A stretch of 64,000 nt of DNA from Antilocapra americana (Eukaryota > Chordata > Mammalia > Artiodactyla > Antilocapridae), in NCBI GenBank assembly GCA_007570785.1, contig ML662442.1:29585681-29649680 (forward strand), given 5' to 3'. The stretch's first letter is position 1. Every line of letters begins with the position of its first letter. Positions 12,868 to 24,281 of this stretch are shown piece by piece. Under the pieces are notes generated by a model. That model did not search any database. It saw only the letters and a list, made by a program, of their open reading frames with translations, and was not told the origin of the DNA. The position numbers and the translations under genes are program-made.

Positions 12868-13043
12868 TGAAGTCATTCAGTCTTGTCGACTCTTTGAGAC
12901 TCTATGGACAGTAGCCTGCCAGGCTACTCCATCCATGGGATTTTCATTTCCTTCTCCAAGGGATCTTCCCGGCCCAGGGATTGAACCCAGGTCTCCCGCA
13001 TTGCAGGCAGACTCTTTGTCAGCTGAGCCACAAGGGAAGCCCA
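12868..13043 (-). mobile_element. Bov-tA SINE
   Basis: Reverse-oriented BovA body followed by the tRNA-derived head ending GAGCCACAAGGGAAGCCC. Confidence 0.87.
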
Positions 13044-13073
13044 AAACAAGGTTGAAGATCCAGAGGGAAGTTA

Positions 13074-13264
13074 GGTGCTAGTCGCTCAGTCGTGTCCGAC
13101 TCTTTGCCACCCCACAGACTGTAGGGCTCCTCTGTCCATGGGGGATTCCCCAGGCAAGAATACTGGAGTGGGTTGCCATGCCTTCCTCCAACCCCAGTGA
13201 TAGAACCCAGGTCTCCCACGCTGCAGGCAGATTCTTTACTGACCTGAGCCACTAGGGAAACCCT
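13074..13264 (-). mobile_element. Bov-tA SINE
   Basis: Second reverse-oriented SINE 30 bases after the previous one, from GTGCTAGTCGCTCAGTCGTG to GAGCCACTAGGGAAACCC. Confidence 0.87.
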
Positions 13265-13904
13265 AAAATACATTGCTAATATTTAAGTTATCAGTAAAAT
13301 TGCTAATTTTGTAAAAATACTAGGATAAATCCCAGTTCAAAATTGTTAAGAGAATGAATTATTTTAGTTAACTAGAAGCTACCATGGGGATTAATGATTT
13401 TTTACCTTCCAAAATAATTTACTTACATTTAAATCATACCATTCATAAATTATGTGGAGTCTGTAACCACTTTCAGGTCCTTTTTGATAATCAGTACCTT
13501 TATAGGTGATTAGGCCAGACCTATACTAATGCTATGCCAAATGCTTAAACTTTATTTCTGAATAAATTCTGTTACTTTCATTTTTTATTTGCCGTATGTC
13601 TCCTATAAAATGAAGTGTACGGTTTGAATATTGCGTACTCTAGATATTGAGCTTTCTGTGGAAAGATTTATTCTGGTCAGTGTGTGTCTCTGTGTTCAGA
13701 GGTATTTGCATTTTTCACCTCATTACTCCTTAAGCACAGTCTTAACAGAATCTTATGTGTTTCAGAAAACATTTCATAACCCAAACACTAAATAGTATTC
13801 TGTTTTTATTCTTAGATCTTTCATCTAGTGAAACACTGTGTAACTGAAGTACTGTATGTGTTTGTGTGTGTTTAATGGCCTACTCAAAGCAGCAAAGGAA
13901 AATA
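13265..13904. other. Intron 1 sequence without recognised features
   Basis: A+T-rich intronic DNA with a short TG tract near 13857-13871. Nothing else recognised. Confidence 0.5.
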
Positions 13905-15140
13905 TGTTGTTGTTCAGTTGCTAAGTTGTGTCTGACTCTTTGGGATCCCATGTACTGTAGCATGCCAGGCTTCCGTGTCCTTCAATATCTCCCAGAGTTT
14001 GCTCAAAGTCATGTCCATTGAGTCAGTGATGCTATGTAACTATCTCATGCTCCGTGGCCCCCTTCTCCTGCCCTCAGTCTTTCCCAGCATCAGGGTCTTT
14101 TCCAGTCACTCAGTTCTTTGAATCAGGTGGCCAAACTATTGCAGCTTCAACGCCCATCATTACAATGAATATTCAGGGTTGATTTTCTTTAGGATTGACT
14201 GGGTTGATCTCCTTGCAATCCAAGAGACTCTCCAAGAGTCTTCTACAGCACCATGATTTGAAAGCATCAGTTCTTCAGAGCTCAGTCATCTTGATCCAAC
14301 TCTCATATCCATACATGACTACTGGAAAAACCATAGCTTTGACTGGATGGACCCTTTGTTGGCAAAGTGATGTCTTTGCTTTGTAATATGCTGTTGAGGT
14401 TTGTCATTGCTTTCCTTTCAAGGAGCAAGTGTCTTTTAATTTATGACTGCAGTCACCATCCACAGTGATGAGGGAGGCAAGAAAATAGAATCTGTTTCTG
14501 GTTCCACTTTTCCCCCTCCACTTCACGTGGAGTGTTTGGACTGGATACCATGATCTTAGTTTTTTGAATGTTTAGTTTTAAGCCAGCCTTTTCACTCTCC
14601 TCCTTCACCCTCATCAAGAGGCTCTTTAGTTTTTCTTCACTTTCTGCGATTAGAGTGGTATCATCTGCATATCTGAGGTTGTTGATATTTCTCCCGGCAA
14701 TCTTGATTCCAGCTTGTGCTTCATCCAGCCTGGCATTTCTCATGATGTACTCTGCATAGAAGTTAAATAAGCAGGGTGACAATATACAGCCTTGACATAC
14801 TCTTTTCCCTATGTGGAACCAGTCAATTCCATGTAGGGTTCTAACTTTTGCTTTTTGACCCAAACACAATTTCTCAGGAGACAGGTAAGGTGGTCTGGTG
14901 TTCCCATCTGGCTAAGAATTTTCCACATTTTGTAATCCACACAGTCAGAGACTTTCATATAGTCGATGAAGCAGTAGCAGATATTTTTTTGGAATTCCCT
15001 TGTGTTCCTTTAGTGCAATGAATGTTGGTAATTTGATCTCTGGTTCCTCTGCCTTTTCTAAACCCAGCTTGTACATCTGGAAGTTCTCAGTTCACATACT
15101 GCTGAAGCTGAGCTTGAAAGATTTTGAGCATAACCTTATT
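13905..15140 (-). mobile_element. BovB LINE, 5'-truncated, includes RT domain
   Basis: Begins on the + strand with GTTGTTGTTCAGTTGCTAAG, the BovB 3' end. The - strand encodes the C-terminal ORF2 region and RT, with QGCILSPCLFNFYAEYI and NNLRYADDTTL (14453-14869). Fragmented open frames. Confidence 0.9.
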
Positions 15141-15689
15141 TAAATATGATTAAAGTGGAGTGTGCAGATCCATAAAGTTGGTAAACTTTTGTGAATGTCT
15201 AGTCCATGAAAGATTCTATACTGGGCACTATTAATTAATACTGTCAATTTACAGGACTGTTTTTAGACTACATATTTTTCCCATGGAGTGTTGAGAAAAT
15301 GTGACCAGAATAAAGTAGGTGAACATTTTAATCAAATACTATAGTAATTTGACAATTCTAAATGTTTAATTATGTGCAGCTTTTTCTGTTTGATTTGTTT
15401 GTTTTGGATAGGACATATATACATCTGATTTTTTAAGATAAAAATTTAAGATAAATAATTTTAGATAAATAGTTTAAAGAATAATGTTGACACATTCTCT
15501 GGTTACAAATCTCTGTAGTGACCAGGGGTAAAGGGAATGAGGGAAATTTCAGTCTTTTGAATCCCAGGAATTAGTGGATATGCTTTGGGTTTTGGTCTCT
15601 CATAGGTGGGCCAGAGACCCACATTCCCAGAGCCACTGGCCTAGAGAGGCAGCTGGACGCGCCATATGCGTCAAACGTGTGGTTCGGTG

Positions 15690-15850
15690 GCTTAGACCCC
15701 AGTGTGAATTTCTGCTTCACCTCTTAGCAGGCTGTGACCCTTAGTAAGTGTTTTAACCTCTCAGAGCCTCAGTCTCCTCATTTGTAAAATAAGAATGACA
15801 GAGTCTATCTTCTAGAATTACTGTGAAGATGAAACAAGATAATTTGTGTA
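15690..15850 (+). mobile_element. MIR SINE
   Basis: MIR blocks in sense: ggctgtgacccttagtaagt, cctcagtctcctcatttgta, and gaattactgtgaagatgaaa. Confidence 0.85.
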
Positions 15851-15856
15851 GGGGAA

Positions 15857-16075
15857 TGCATGCTAAGTTGCTTCAGTCTTGTGTCCGACTCTTTGTGACT
15901 GGACTTTAGCCCACCAGTCTCCTCTGTCCATGGAATTCTCCAGGCAAGACTACTGGAGTGGGTTGCCATGCCCTCCTCCAGGGGATCTTGCTGACCCAGA
16001 GATCAAACCTGCATCTCATGTTTCCTGCATAGGCAAGTGGGTTCCTTACCACTAGCGCAACCTGGGAACCCCCTT
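15857..16075 (-). mobile_element. Bov-tA SINE
   Basis: Reverse-oriented: GCATGCTAAGTTGCTTCAGT, the BovA body, then the diverged head ending AACCTGGGAACCCCC. Confidence 0.87.
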
Positions 16076-16251
16076 GCATAGGAGAGGAGGTCAGTAAATA
16101 TTAATCCTGTTCCTCAGGCCCTTCCCCCTGATTCAGCCTCTGCTGACATTGTCTTTAACAAACATATTTTGTGTATATTTTCTCCTCTGATGGATATATT
16201 CTACATTATTAGGGACCACAGGTATCAAAAGTACAGGTTGAACAGAAAGTA

Positions 16252-16567
16252 AAATACAGTTGATTTTCATTATTTGAGGTAGCTGTGTTCTACCAAGTTG
16301 TGTAGCGGAAATACAGGGTCATGTTTGTGACACCCTCTGGTTACATTCCCAACAGGCCTCAATACATTACCTTGTTTGAGGTGTATTTCTGTCTAATGAC
16401 ACTTTAATACATATCATTGGTTCATTAACAGCAAATACACTGTAACTCATGCCTGAATGAAGCTTATCTAACACATTATCAGTGTTAGGTTTTGAGGTTA
16501 CATATAGATATTAGCAAGTAGGTGAAGTTGGAAATATGGAATCCATGAATAACAGGATCTACTGTAT
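16252..16567. mobile_element. Old DNA-transposon-like repeat with terminal inverted repeats
   Basis: Starts ACAGTTGATTTTCATTATTT and ends with the approximate reverse complement (GAATAACAGGATCTACTGTA). The internal sequence resembles nonautonomous mammalian DNA transposons, but I cannot assign a family with certainty. Confidence 0.45.
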
Positions 16568-17584
16568 CTAAAAATGGATGTAGAACTTTGCATCTGTTGT
16601 TTACTTAGCCTTGCTCTAGTCTGTCAGATGTTATCCTGGGCCTGCGTGACTGTGACTCTTAGTACGCCCCGAACACCCTCACATGAGTGTGAGTTTGACT
16701 TATTATTTCCCTAAATACCCTCCGATGGGCAGGGTGGTGGGGGCGGGAATGCTCATCTTTTGTGTGAGTTGCAATCATAAGCATGGGCTAAAATTACAAT
16801 CAGATTCTCTCCTTGTATGTAAATTGTTATTTACATAATCTGTACTTGGATCTACCACTTTGCCCTAAGTCAGAAGAAGAAATAATGTGTAAAAATTAAT
16901 GGCATGGAGTAAGCCCTTTAAAAAATAAAATGTTGACTCATTTTAATTAAAACAAAGTGTTATTTTTTGTAGTCATCATTTGCTTAAAATGTTTGCAGTT
17001 ACAGTTACTTTCTTCCCAGCACAAACTGTCAGCGTGGGAGTTGGTTTTGTTAAAAGCCTTTGTCTAGGTACCTAAAGATAACTAGAAATCTTTGACGCTG
17101 TGAGACTGTAGCACATTTGGTTGGATGTTTCTGGATTAACTTCATGCAACACACAGAAAACTCCTGAACTGTTTGTTCAAATATAGGCTGTCTTTGGCAG
17201 ATAATTAGTCTTGCTGGTTTCTATTCTGACCTATACCTTCCTTAAATGACTTAGAAGAATGTGCACTTTCATTGTTGTTAATTGTAAGATGTGTTCAGGT
17301 CAACACACATTTTCTTGTCCCAGTCTCCTGGTGATAATCAGAAAATACTAGTGAGAAAGGAGCCCAGATGTGACTCCTCTGTGGTTTTGAAGGAATTAGC
17401 AAAGCTAATTGCTATAGATAAAGTTTGAGTTTGACCAGAAGCCAAGCCTGTCCCTTTCTTACTGCATTTTAGGACTCTGCATATCTTTAACCTTCAGTCC
17501 TGGAGCACCCTTGCTGTTTGTTTTCTCTGTTTCTGTTTCTGGATTGCTAAAGAAAAGTATGGGACTGGACCGTGGTGAGATAAT
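16568..17584. other. Intron 1 sequence without recognised features
   Basis: Ordinary intronic sequence. No gene, RNA or classifiable repeat seen. Confidence 0.5.
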
Positions 17585-17990
17585 GCCACCACTCCCCCCA
17601 CTTCTAAGCGGTCCATGTCCTGATCCCTGGGACCTGTGAATATGTTACATTTGCCGGTATGGTGGTTAAGTTATGGGTTTTGCAGTGGAGTGATTATTCT
17701 TGATTATGTGGATGGGGCCAGTATAATCACAGAGATTCTCACAAGTGAGAGACAGAGGCATGAGAGTGACTGTCAGAGTGATGGTGTGAGACAGACTTGA
17801 CAACCTTTGTTGGCTGGAAATATGGAAGGGGACCTCGAGCCAAGGATGTGTGACCTCTGAAAGTTAGAAACAGCTAGAAAAGAGCGTCTTTTCAGACTTG
17901 TGACCTTCACAGCTATAAGATCAATAAATTTGTTTTGCTTGAAGTCGCTGACTTTGTGATAATCTGGCACAGTAGCAACAGGAAGCCAGT
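17585..17990. mobile_element. Ancient mammalian interspersed repeat, family unassigned
   Basis: The block order 'cctgatccctgggacctgtg aatatgttac', 'ggggccagtataatcacag', 'gacttgtgaccttcacagct', 'ataagatcaataaatttgt' recurs in many mammalian genomes as an old repeat. I do not remember its family name reliably. Confidence 0.45.
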
Positions 17991-18017
17991 GCACAGACTT
18001 AGCGTGACTCTGCAGCA

Positions 18018-18190
18018 TGAGGTGGTGGTGGTGGTTAGTTGCTCCGTTGTGACTGACTCTCTGCAAGCCCGTGAACTGTAGCCTGCCAGGTTCCTCTGTC
18101 CATCAGATTTTCCAGGCAAGAATACTAGAGTGGCTTGCCATTTCCTTCTCCAGGGGATCTTCCTGACCCAGGGATCAAACTCTTGTCAAC
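18018..18190 (-). mobile_element. Bov-tA SINE, 5' part truncated
   Basis: A GGTGGTGGTGG simple tail, then the reverse BovA body (GTTAGTTGCTCCGTTGTGAC to CTGACCCAGGGATCAAACTC). The tRNA-derived head is incomplete. Confidence 0.82.
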
Positions 18191-18349
18191 CTGGTGGAAC
18201 CCACTGGTTTCTAATCACTCAGTATGGCTGCACTGTCCCGTGTTGCTGTCTGAATTGTCCACAGTTGTATCCTCTCCTCTTTCTATATACACCTTGGGTA
18301 GGTAAGCTGCTTTCTCTTTCACTAAGACTATCAGGACTATCAAACTTAA

Positions 18350-18935
18350 GTTCAGTTCAGTCGCTCATTCATGTCTGACTCCCTGTGACCCCACGAACTG
18401 CAGCACGCCAGGCCTCCCTGTCCATCACCAACTCCTGGAGTCCACCCACACCCATGTCCATCGAGTTGGTGATGCCATCCAGCCATCTCATCCTCTGTCA
18501 TCCCCTTCTCCTCCTGCCCCTAATCCTTCCCAGGATCAGGGTCTTTACTAATGAGTCAGCTCTTCGAATGAGGTGGCCAAAGTATTGGAGTTTCAGCTTC
18601 AACATCAGTCCTACTGATGAACACCCAGGACTGATCTCCTTTAGGATGGACTGGCTGGATCTTCTTGCAGTCCAGGGGACTCTCAAGAGTCTTCTCCAAC
18701 ACCACAGTTCAAAAGCATCAATTCTTCGGTGCTCAGCTTTCTTTATAGTCCAACTCTCACATCCATACATGATCACTGGAAAAACCATAGCCTTGACTAG
18801 ATGGACATTTGTAGGCAGAGTAACGTCTCTGCTTTTTAATATGCTGTCTAGGTTGGTCATAACTTTCCTTCTAAGGAGCAAGCGTCTTTTAATTTTATGG
18901 CTGCAATCACCATCTGCAGGAATTTGAAGCCCAAA
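18350..18935 (-). mobile_element. BovB LINE 3' fragment
   Basis: From TTCAGTTCAGTCGCTCATTC to CACCATCTGCAGGAATTTG. The - strand reads the C-terminal ORF2 segment with GCESWTIKKAE and WCWRRLLRVPWTARRS almost intact, suggesting moderate age. Confidence 0.9.
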
Positions 18936-19349
18936 CTTGTCCACAAAGATTATGGCGTCTTTTATTCTTTGAGGGAACTTTTTCCTGGTCCTGCCACCTC
19001 AGCTCTTATGTATGTGCTGTTTCTCTGTGTTGTAAATAGATCACACTTGGCAGAGACAGAGGAAACTAACTGGGAGTCTATTGTAATACAGTTTTGGTGA
19101 GAGTTGTGAGGGCCTGAATTAGGACACTGGTGAGAGAGATAAAGAGGTGATTTGAGAAATCTCAAATCTGAGAGGCAGATTTGAGAAACATTTTGCAGAG
19201 AAACTTGTCAAGATTTAGTGACATTTTACTGTAGGGAAGAAAGAGAATAACCAATCTCTGTCCCATTCTAAGAACTCATATATTGGTTAAATGAATGGAT
19301 GAGCAACTACATAGATGTTGATGTCAACTGAGATTAATTATAGGAAGGA

Positions 19350-19530
19350 CATCTGTTGTGTGACAAGTCACCCCCAAATTTAGCATCTATGACAACAAAC
19401 ATCTCATAGTTTCTGAGGTTCAGGAATCCAAGTGTCATTTAGCTGAGCGTTTCTGGCTCAGGTTCCTCATGAGTCTGCAGTCAAGCTGAAGACTTGACCG
19501 GGTCTGGAGTCTTCATTCTTGAGTTGACTT
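19350..19530. mobile_element. Ancient interspersed repeat, family unassigned
   Basis: The 'gacaacaaacatctcatagt ttctgaggttcaggaatcc' block and the following 'ctggctcaggttcctcatgag' recur genome-wide in mammals. Related sequence occurs again at 25775-26260. Confidence 0.4.
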
Positions 19531-19607
19531 GTGTGGCTCTAAGTGCAGGACTTCAGTGCTTCACCAAGTGAGACTCTCCGTACCAAGTGATCTGAGGGAG
19601 TTGGATT

Positions 19608-19828
19608 GGGCTTCCCTGGTGGCTCATCAGTAAAGAATCTGCCTGCTTGCAGAAACTGCAGGGGATTTGGGTTTGACCCCTGGATCAGGAAGATCCCTGA
19701 GAGGAGGTCATGGCAACCCACACCAGTGTTCTTACCTGGAGAATCCCGTGGACAGAGGAGCGTGGTGGGCTACAGTTCATAAGGCCACAAAGAGTAGGAC
19801 TTTGTGAAGTGACTTAGCACACATTGAC
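19608..19828 (+). mobile_element. Bov-tA SINE
   Basis: GGGCTTCCCTGGTGGCTCAT head, BovA body, and tail near TGAAGTGACTTAGCACACAT. Diverged. Confidence 0.85.
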
Positions 19829-20636
19829 GCATATAGGTGATTATTAAAATCATGAGTGATTGGGCCCTTAAGCAGAATAGAAAACATTTGGAATAGCTAT
19901 GGTGGGAAGGAGGAAATAATACCTGAGCAGATTCAAGTGAAAGAATCAGTGAGGTGTGTGGTGGTCCCAAGAGGAAATTAGATGTGATATTTGGTATAAG
20001 TTTGATGCTTCGCATCAGTCTGCTTTGCATTTTCTGCAAAGGGCTGCCACCATGTGGAGAGGACAATTGGTCACAAAATGTGAGAGAGAAGGCATGTTAT
20101 TAAAGAATTAATTCAGAGTGTGAGCTTTGCCTGAGAGACATAGCAGAATTTGGGTTTAAAAGAATTAAAGAGCTTCAATAGAGAGTAGTTCAGTTAATCC
20201 ACCCTTTACTGTGTGTTGCATAGGGAGGGAAGTAAGGTGAGTATGGAGTTAAAAAAGGAAAATTGAAGGATTGAAAGGACCATCAGTGTATAATGTAGAT
20301 AATGCCCTGTGGTTGAGGGGTAACACAAGAAGAGGAGGCCATATGAAGACTTCTGAGATGGAATAATTTATAATTTAGAACCAGGGCACAGTCTTGAGAA
20401 TGTTGATTGGAAAGTGAGCTTCTGAGAGTTAGGAATTCCAAAGAACTTTAAAGCTAGTCTTTTGGATTCTACATGCATTTTTGAAATCTTCGAAGATAAT
20501 GGTTGGAGTTAGAATAGGAGGAGAATTTGTGAGCCCCACACCTAAATTCTGAATATGGGCGGTGACTTACTGTGATAAGGTAGGTGGAGTGATAAAGCTA
20601 AATAATAGGATGAGTTATAAATCAAGAGGTAATTTT

Positions 20637-21250
20637 TGCTGTTGTTGTTCAGTCACTAAGTCATGTCCTACTCTTTGCAACCCCATGGACTGCATGCAGC
20701 ACACCAGGGTCCCCTGTCCGTCACTATCTCCTGGAGTTTGCTCAGATTCATGTCCATTGAGTCGATGATGCTGTCTGACCATCTCATCCTCTGCTGCCCC
20801 CTCTCCTTTTGCCTTCAGTCTTTCCCCTCATCAGGGTCTTTTCCAGTGAATTGGCTCTTCGCATCAGGTGGCCAGAGTATTAGAGCCTCAGCTTTAGCAT
20901 CAGTCCTACCAAAGAATATTCAGGGTTAATTTCCTTTAGGATTTGATTGATTTGATCTCCTTGCAGTCTAAGGGACTCTAAAGAGTCTTCTCCAACACCA
21001 CAGTTTGAAAGCGTCCATTCTTCAGCGCCCAGCCTTCTTTATGGTCCAACTGTCACATCCATACATGAATACTGGAAAAATCATAGCTTTGACTATATGG
21101 ACCTTTGTTGGCAAAGTGATATCTCTGCTTTTAATATGCTGTCTAGGTTTGTCATAGCTTTTCTTCCAAGGAGCAAGCATCTTTTAATTTCATGGCTGTG
21201 GTACTGTCCACAGGGATTTTGGAGCCCAAGAAAATGAAATCTGTCATTTG
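20637..21250 (-). mobile_element. BovB LINE 3' fragment
   Basis: From GCTGTTGTTGTTCAGTCACT to GGAGCCCAAGAAAATGAAAT. Same 3' region as the copies at 6484 and 13905. Several indels break the antisense frame. Confidence 0.9.
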
Positions 21251-21299
21251 GAATGATTTGAAATGCTTAACAGTAAATACCACTTTTAAGCAGCCGTTA

Positions 21300-21485
21300 C
21301 ATGCTATTTTCTCGTGATATTTAGTTCAGCTCTCACTGTATGCTGTGAGATTGGTATGAGGAAGTTGAGCATTAGAGAGGTTAACTGAGCTGCCCTGGGC
21401 CATGCTGCTGGAAGAGCTGGGATTTGAACCTTGGTTTTCTGACTCTGACGTGTTGCCCTTTGTAGACAGCAGTATTAGGCTGCTA
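21300..21485 (-). mobile_element. MIR SINE
   Basis: Reverse MIR blocks: gaggaagttgagcattagag, aggttaactgagctgccctg, gaagagctgggatttgaacc. Confidence 0.8.
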
Positions 21486-22499
21486 GGTGAATGCCCACAT
21501 CAGTTCTGGGTCCCGTAATGTATTAGGCGTGACATAAAGCCTGGCTTCTGTTGGAAGAGAATCTGTGTCTTTGGCTGAGAGGGGTGGAAATGGTGTTCTG
21601 AGGATGTAGGGAATTAGGGGTATGTGTCTGTGTGTGGTTTGTTATTTAAATACCTGCTCAAAGATTGTAGCGAATACAGTATGGGAGCGGGGGTCAGTGG
21701 AGAAGGGACCAGGGAATGAGGATGGATACAGGGGCTTACAGCCTTTCTGCAGTCTTACCTCTAAATAAGGTGGAATATGGTCTTACAGTGCAGACTTATG
21801 CTTATGTTTTTTTTAAGTATCAGCTAGAAAATTAAAGATATTCAACAAATGTTAGGAGGCTAGAATTTTTAAGAAGTGAATTATTTGATCAAATTGTCTT
21901 TTTAACTTGATTATTACTTTATACAAAATTTCTGGATAGTTTGCCATCCTAAAAATAATGAATAACATACATAAAAATATCTAGTTACTAAATGTATGGA
22001 ATTTTTTAGGTTATCATCATTTTATTGATTGACACTTGATCTTAAACCTGAAAATGATGTTTTATAACATCTAAATGTCCTTTAGGAAACTAGCATAGAC
22101 GTTATTTAACAAAAGAAGGGATACCATGCCAAATGTAGCCTCAGAAATTACATCTCTGAGGTGTGGAACTTTGCCTATGTTTACTTTATTCAGCAGCCAT
22201 TTAGAGTGTCAAGAGCCTAGCAGGGGTACAAGACAGAAATTACCTGTGGCAAAGTGGTATTTGTATTAAGTAAACCTCTTAATGTTTAGTGTGATCTGGA
22301 TGGGACTCCGGCCAGATCAGCAAGAACATTGTGAGCCCTTTCATTCCCTCCGCTGAGCACAGCTGCCTTCACCGCCGCACGGAGGCCGTGGAACTGACCA
22401 GTCGTGTCCCCCACAACACCTCGTTACAGTTTCTTGGGAGGACCATGTCAGTAACAAAAGTGTTAAACCAAAAAGCCTGTTGTATACTGCTTTGTAGCA

Positions 22500-22640
22500 G
22501 AGACTGTGTTGAGCAGTTTATTTATGTTGTTTCATCATCATAACTTTATGAAGTAGGCTTTATTCTCTTCACTTTACAGAAAAATACCTGAGGCTTAGAG
22601 ATGTTTAAAGGAACTTTCTCTTGCAGTTTTACATGCAAGT
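22500..22640 (-). mobile_element. MIR SINE
   Basis: Reverse MIR-like blocks: tttcatcatcataactttatg, tcactttacagaaaaatacc, tgaggcttagagatgttta. Confidence 0.6.
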
Positions 22641-22687
22641 GATCTTGGAGAGGCAGCAGTGGATGGGAGCTTGAAGCGAGATCTTAG

Positions 22688-22758
22688 TTCCCTGCCCTGG
22701 AATTGAACCTGGGTCGCCTGGATGAACACCAGGAATCCTAGCTGCTAGTCCACCAGGA
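22688..22758 (-). repeat. tRNA-Glu-like segment (SINE head or tRNA pseudogene)
   Basis: Read on the - strand, the 71 bases follow tRNA-Glu from the 5' stem (TCCTGGTGG) through the A-box-like CTAGCAGCTAGG to the B-box-like GGTTCAATTCC and the 3' stem AGGGCAGGGAA. Substitutions in the anticodon region and stems argue against a working tRNA. It is most likely a CHR-type SINE head. Confidence 0.55.
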
Positions 22759-22761
22759 GCT

Positions 22762-23450
22762 AGAAGCTAGAAGCAAAACTCCCCTGGCTCTTGCCGCCAT
22801 TGAAAACTGCATTCCTCAAGGAGGCAAAAACTGTCAAAACAAACACAAAGTTTATTATTAGAGACACAAGAGGTGGGAGAGCATGCAGAGTAATAGTTTG
22901 TTTAGTTCAGACGGAAGCAAGGCAGAGATACACACGCAGAGAGAAAAGTATAGACATCCCCCCAGTGAGGAGGAGCCCAGTAAAGAGGTGGTTAAATCAT
23001 TTACATGGGGCAATTCTTTCCAGTCTTTGGTCACCTTTGACCATTTATCTGGTTTCTTTTCCCACACGTCCATGCACAGCTTTTGTCCAAGGTGGACTTG
23101 AGGCCATAGGCCTGTTGGCATCACCTATTCTGGGGCAGTGTCCTCTCCTTTCTGACCCCCAAGGAGCCTTTCTGCGCATGTGCAGTATCTCCTTTGCCCC
23201 AAGGATGGGAAATATATGATCTGTTCATCTTTTACTCAAACACAAGTTAGCCCCTCTGGGTTCCTGCCATGATCGTTCCTGCCATCACTGTTGGCAGGAG
23301 ACAAAGCCTGGCTCTTTACCTTGTGTCTGTTATTTCTAAGTGCAAACAGGAAGCTGATTGTAAATGCCTAACTTGGAGCTCATCTGGTCTCCTGCCTTAG
23401 AATTAAGGAACTCTGGTCACTTGTGTAAAATCCACAGTCTGCTGTGTCCA
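22762..23450. mobile_element. Possible LTR-like or unclassified repeat
   Basis: Next to the tRNA-like segment is a block (from about 22790) with AATAAA on the - strand (tttatta at 22852-22858) and a sequence style I associate with ruminant endogenous retroviral LTRs. I cannot fix its ends or family, and open frames on both strands lack coding character. Confidence 0.3.
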
Positions 23451-24269
23451 AAGTGGTGAGACCAGAGCCCTGGAAGCGCCAAGCCAGCTCTTTCTATCTT
23501 ACATCATGTCTTTGTCCCTGGACCTGGCTCCAAATACAGCCTCCTGGTCATCTGGCGTATCCTTGGGCAGTTGTGTTTTCTTTTCTTGGACAGTTGTTCT
23601 CTAGAACTCTTACTCCATGCTCAGCAAACTTCTCTGCAGCCACATCTCATCATAAAATATCCTACCTCCTTACTTCAGTTGAAAACCTGGCTCCCTGCCG
23701 AGGATACTGCCATCCTTGTTGCATTTGCAGGTGACTGCTACTCACACATACTCATCAAGAAAATGAAGTTCCATTAGGAAAATGAAGAGCTTGATTTTTT
23801 ATGCTGTGATTTATGAATGACCAGTTTATACTTGTTAAATATAGTAGCAATTTATATATATAAGGGCTCTATCTATAAAAGTACCATGGTTTGAAAAGTT
23901 TATATTAAGATTGTATATCAAATAAAAAGTGTCTTTTTGTTGAAGATAGTAAAATGTGCTTTTCTGCCAATATAATACTTGAGGATGAGAGTAAATGTGT
24001 AAAATTCAGTATGGCAAATTCTCATTAATAAATTCTCATTTATAATGATAAACATCTGAAGTACTGTATAGTGTTTTGTTATGATAAATGCTGAATAATT
24101 TTTATGCCTGACAGAACATTTACTTGTGATGGTTTAGTTGGGTGCACAGCGTTTGCTTCAAGTAATTATGTCTTTAGTCATGACCTAATTCAGACACAAA
24201 TTGGAATAAAATGGTGAAAAAAAGCTGAAATAATTTCAGTAAGTAAGGAGGATGCTACAAAGAAGCTTT
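23451..24269. other. Intron 1 sequence without recognised features
   Basis: Intronic DNA, strongly A+T-rich after about 23780. No gene or clear repeat seen until the L1 insertion site. Confidence 0.5.
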
Positions 24270-24281
24270 TAAAACAAGCTG

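Noticed and set aside
22791..23219. 142-codon ORF
   Set aside because: Lies in a repeat-like block with open frames on both strands and no coding signature.
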